This document shows, in pieces, positions 1 through 9,137 of a stretch of 9,137 nt of DNA. Position 1 is the stretch's first letter. Each line of letters starts with the position of its first letter. The translations under genes were made by a program, and so were the position numbers. Source of the stretch: Citromicrobium sp. (GTDB lineage Bacteria > Pseudomonadota > Alphaproteobacteria > Sphingomonadales > Sphingomonadaceae); the NCBI GenBank assembly GCA_003248395.1, contig QFNA01000072.1, positions 1 to 9,137 of the forward strand, in the 5' to 3' direction. The notes beneath the pieces are model-generated. The model searched no databases, was not told the origin of the DNA, and saw only the letters and a list, made by a program, of their open reading frames with translations.

Positions 1-3475
<3,475 letters not shown>

Positions 3476-3477
<2 letters not shown>

Positions 3478-3493
3478 GGGGCCGACGCCCCCT
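3476..3493 (+). promoter_or_regulatory. GC-rich stem-loop over the rpoB stop codon
   Basis: The arms GGGGGC (3477-3482) and GCCCCC (3487-3492) pair perfectly around a CGAC tetraloop, and A3476-T3493 adds a seventh pair. The left arm begins inside the TAG stop codon. The following bases (TCCGCTTTCCGC) contain no continuous T-run, so this is not a classical intrinsic terminator. It could limit coupling of rpoB and rpoC translation, act as a weak attenuator or pause site, or protect or mark an mRNA processing site. The pairing is seen directly; any role is inference. Confidence 0.5.
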
Positions 3494-3511
3494 CCGCTTT
3501 CCGCTCATTAG

Positions 3512-3529
3512 AATTACCCTTAGGGAATT
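3512..3529 (+). repeat. Inverted repeat containing the rpoC Shine-Dalgarno
   Basis: The sequence reads AATT-A-CCCT-T-AGGG-AATT, an inverted repeat with one unpaired A in the left half. In RNA the realistic fold is CCC pairing with GGG around a three-base UUA loop, extended by the AATT arms after the bulge. The right arm contains the AGGGA that serves as ribosome binding site for rpoC, so the fold would mask it. As DNA it could also be a protein-binding palindrome. The stem is short and A/T-rich at its base, so its stability is modest. Confidence 0.45.
3522..3526 (+). promoter_or_regulatory. Ribosome binding site of rpoC
   Basis: AGGGA lies 8 bases upstream of the ATG at 3535, a near-ideal spacing, and supports that start codon. 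The motif sits inside the right arm of a small inverted repeat, so access to it may depend on RNA folding or on ribosomes finishing rpoB. Confidence 0.8.
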
Positions 3530-3534
3530 AAGTC

Positions 3535-7863
<4,329 letters not shown>

Positions 7864-7895
7864 AGCCAACCGGAGCCATCAAAAAAGCCATGATT

Positions 7896-7933
7896 GGCCC
7901 CGTCGGCTTAAACGCTGGCGGGGCCTTTCTTTT
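7896..7933 (+). terminator. Intrinsic terminator of the rpoBC operon
   Basis: Two 12-base arms (7896-7907 GGCCCCGTCGGC and 7914-7925 GCTGGCGGGGCC) pair along their full length, with two G-U wobbles and a six-base TTAAAC loop. A T-rich tract TTTCTTTT follows directly at 7926-7933. The hairpin begins about 32 bases after the rpoC stop codon. This is a textbook Rho-independent terminator and separates rpoBC transcription from the downstream gene. Confidence 0.92.
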
Positions 7934-7976
7934 CGTCCAGCGCACATGTTGGCGACGCGGAGAACGACGCATTTCC

Positions 7977-8005
7977 TTGACCCGGCGCCGGCATCGCTGC
8001 AAAAT
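7977..8005 (+). promoter_or_regulatory. Candidate sigma-70-type promoter for the GGDEF gene
   Basis: TTGACC (7977-7982, five of six matches to TTGACA) is separated by exactly 17 bases from CAAAAT (8000-8005, four of six matches to TATAAT). It lies after the rpoC terminator and about 57 bases before the likely start codon, so it is well placed to drive the downstream gene. Transcription would begin near 8012. A 10-base perfect palindrome, CCGGCGCCGG (7982-7991), overlaps the last base of the -35 box and the spacer. This is a pattern match only; alphaproteobacterial promoters often diverge from the consensus. Confidence 0.45.
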
Positions 8006-8056
8006 CCCGACAATCTGAGCCGGATTATGCAAATTCGTCACGATCCAATGTCGGGA
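8005..8056 (+). repeat. Perfect 8-bp inverted repeat spanning promoter -10 to ribosome binding site
   Basis: TCCCGACA at 8005-8012 and TGTCGGGA at 8049-8056 are exact reverse complements separated by 36 bases. The left arm starts at the last base of the candidate -10 box and covers the expected transcription start; the right arm overlaps the GGGAAGG used as ribosome binding site. It could be two half-sites for a dimeric or looping DNA-binding protein, or an RNA stem that hides the ribosome binding site if transcription starts further upstream. Chance occurrence cannot be excluded for 8-base arms. Confidence 0.45.
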
Positions 8057-8059
8057 AGG
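8053..8059 (+). promoter_or_regulatory. Likely ribosome binding site of the GGDEF gene
   Basis: The purine-rich GGGAAGG ends two bases before the ATG at 8062, with its GGGA part five bases away. This is slightly close but usable. It favours 8062 over the in-frame ATG codons at 8074 and 8113; from 8074 the same motif would be 14 bases away, which is too far. Confidence 0.5.
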
Positions 8060-8061
8060 CC

Positions 8062-9137
8062 ATGCCGGGGGCAATGCAGAGCACCGAACCCGTAAAAGCG
8101 CCAGACGGCGTCATGCGTGCCGGCGAATTGCAGTACCTGCTGCTTTCGCGTCGGCTGCGTGCGTTTCGTTCAGGGGCGACACTCGCGCTCGTCCCGTCGA
8201 TCGCCTGCATCCTCCTGCTGTTCTTTGCTTTTCGCGAATCGGCGCCATTCACCCTGCTGCTGGGTTGGGTGCTGCTGCAACTGAGCCAGCTCGGGACCTT
8301 TGCCATCCTCGATCGGCGGATGGCGCAAGACGCAGCCGAGCTGTCGCACCTGCAGACATACTGGCGACGTATCATGGTGCTGCAGATGATCGGCAGTGCG
8401 ATTTGGATGGTCGTGTTCCCCTTCCTTGCGATCTATGCCAGTGGCCAGTCTGCTGCGACGCTTGGGGTGGTCGGGACCGCCGTATTGGCAGGCGTGCTCC
8501 TCGTGCATCGTACAGCGCCGCGGGCAGGCGCGTTTCACATCTATGCGCTCACGCCATCGCTGGTCGCGACAACCTATATGCTCGTCGGTTGGGACGGTCT
8601 GCCAATCATGGCGCTTTGCGTCCTTTTCGCAGCCGTTCTGATGATTGCCATCAGGGTGCAGGAGCGGCACTTTGTCAAGGCGGCCAAGGCCGAAATCGAG
8701 TTCAATGAAGCCGCAGAGACGGTGACGCTGCTCCTTGCCGACTACGAGGAGCAGTCATCGGAATGGCTCTGGACAGCGGGGACACGCGGCAACCTTCGTG
8801 ACCCGGGCGCAGGGCTGCTGCTTGCTCTCGGCAAGAGCCGGGAGGAGGTAGAGGGCAAGCCGTTGCTGGACCTTTTCCAGCCGGGTCCGGAACGCGACCT
8901 GCTTGCCCGCCACCTGGCAGAAAAAAGCGCTTTTCGCGATCTCGTGCTGAAGCTCGAGATCGGGGACGAACTGCGATACTGGCGTCTTTCTGCGCGGCCA
9001 CGCGAAGATGGTCGTCTGAGCGGAGTAGCGCGCGATGTCACTGCCGAAACGCTGGTCGAAGAGCGCGTCGCCTTCATGGCGCATTACGACAATCTTACCG
9101 GTCTCGCCAATCGCCACCTCTTCAACGAACGTCTGCG
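8062..9137 (+). CDS. Membrane-anchored PAS-GGDEF signalling protein, 3'-truncated by window edge
   Basis: This is probably a diguanylate cyclase, or a dual GGDEF/EAL protein, that acts on the second messenger cyclic di-GMP at the inner membrane. 358 codons are visible. After a short N-terminal tail there are about six hydrophobic segments near residues 39-57, 63-83, 104-126, 130-148, 158-176 and 180-197. A charged, probably helical linker follows (198-230). Residues about 231-328 resemble a PAS sensor domain, with SSEWLWTA near its start, a REEVEGKPLLDLF core, and GVARDVTAE at its end. Next comes VAFMAHYDNLTGLANRHLF, the unmistakable beginning of a GGDEF domain (DxLTGLxNR at 343-351). The catalytic GGDEF motif, inhibitory site and any EAL domain lie outside the window, so enzyme activity cannot be judged. 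The start at 8062 is chosen from the upstream purine-rich motif; 8074 and 8113 are alternatives. The gene has its own candidate promoter after the rpoC terminator. I do not recognise the membrane domain as a named sensor family. Confidence 0.93.
   Translation, partial: MPGAMQSTEPVKAPDGVMRAGELQYLLLSRRLRAFRSGATLALVPSIACILLLFFAFRESAPFTLLLGWVLLQLSQLGTFAILDRRMAQDAAELSHLQTYWRRIMVLQMIGSAIWMVVFPFLAIYASGQSAATLGVVGTAVLAGVLLVHRTAPRAGAFHIYALTPSLVATTYMLVGWDGLPIMALCVLFAAVLMIAIRVQERHFVKAAKAEIEFNEAAETVTLLLADYEEQSSEWLWTAGTRGNLRDPGAGLLLALGKSREEVEGKPLLDLFQPGPERDLLARHLAEKSAFRDLVLKLEIGDELRYWRLSARPREDGRLSGVARDVTAETLVEERVAFMAHYDNLTGLANRHLFNERL

Noticed and set aside
8170..8670. 166-codon - strand frame opposite the GGDEF gene membrane domain
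   Set aside because: The + strand frame encodes coherent membrane helices followed by PAS and GGDEF; the opposite frame is His/Arg/Asp-rich without domains and is a shadow.

Overview
The window carries the 3' part of an RNA polymerase operon and the 5' part of a membrane-bound signalling gene, all on the + strand. RpoB and RpoC read as alphaproteobacterial. The rifampicin-pocket stretch has a T where E. coli has N518, RpoC carries the long insertion after the trigger loop, and the codons are strongly G/C-ending. A sphingomonad-like source (Sphingomonadales/Erythrobacteraceae) is my best guess. It rests on the overall feel of the proteins and not on any search.

Layout. Positions 1-3477 hold rpoB (beta subunit), open at the left edge and missing roughly its first 230-240 codons. 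A 57-base gap follows. It contains a GC-rich stem sitting on the rpoB stop codon and an inverted repeat that includes the rpoC Shine-Dalgarno. Positions 3535-7863 hold a complete rpoC (beta-prime subunit, 1442 residues). About 30 bases after its stop codon is a strong intrinsic terminator (7896-7933), which closes the operon. The rest of the 198-base gap holds a plausible sigma-70-type promoter (7977-8005) and an 8-bp perfect inverted repeat (8005-8012 and 8049-8056), whose arms lie on the promoter -10 box and on the ribosome binding site of the next gene. From about 8062 to the right edge runs a partial gene for a protein with about six membrane helices, a PAS-like domain and the start of a GGDEF (diguanylate cyclase) domain.

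Function. RpoB and RpoC together form the catalytic core of RNA polymerase; the Mg-binding NADFDGD loop, both zinc sites, bridge helix and trigger loop are intact. The third gene is transcriptionally separate and probably makes or senses cyclic di-GMP; its catalytic motif and any EAL domain lie beyond the window. I see no mobile element, CRISPR array, RNA gene or clearly new system. The noteworthy points are small: possible RNA-level control between rpoB and rpoC, a candidate operator or leader structure before the GGDEF gene, and the absence of the ribosomal protein/elongation factor (rpsL-rpsG-fusA) cluster immediately after rpoC.
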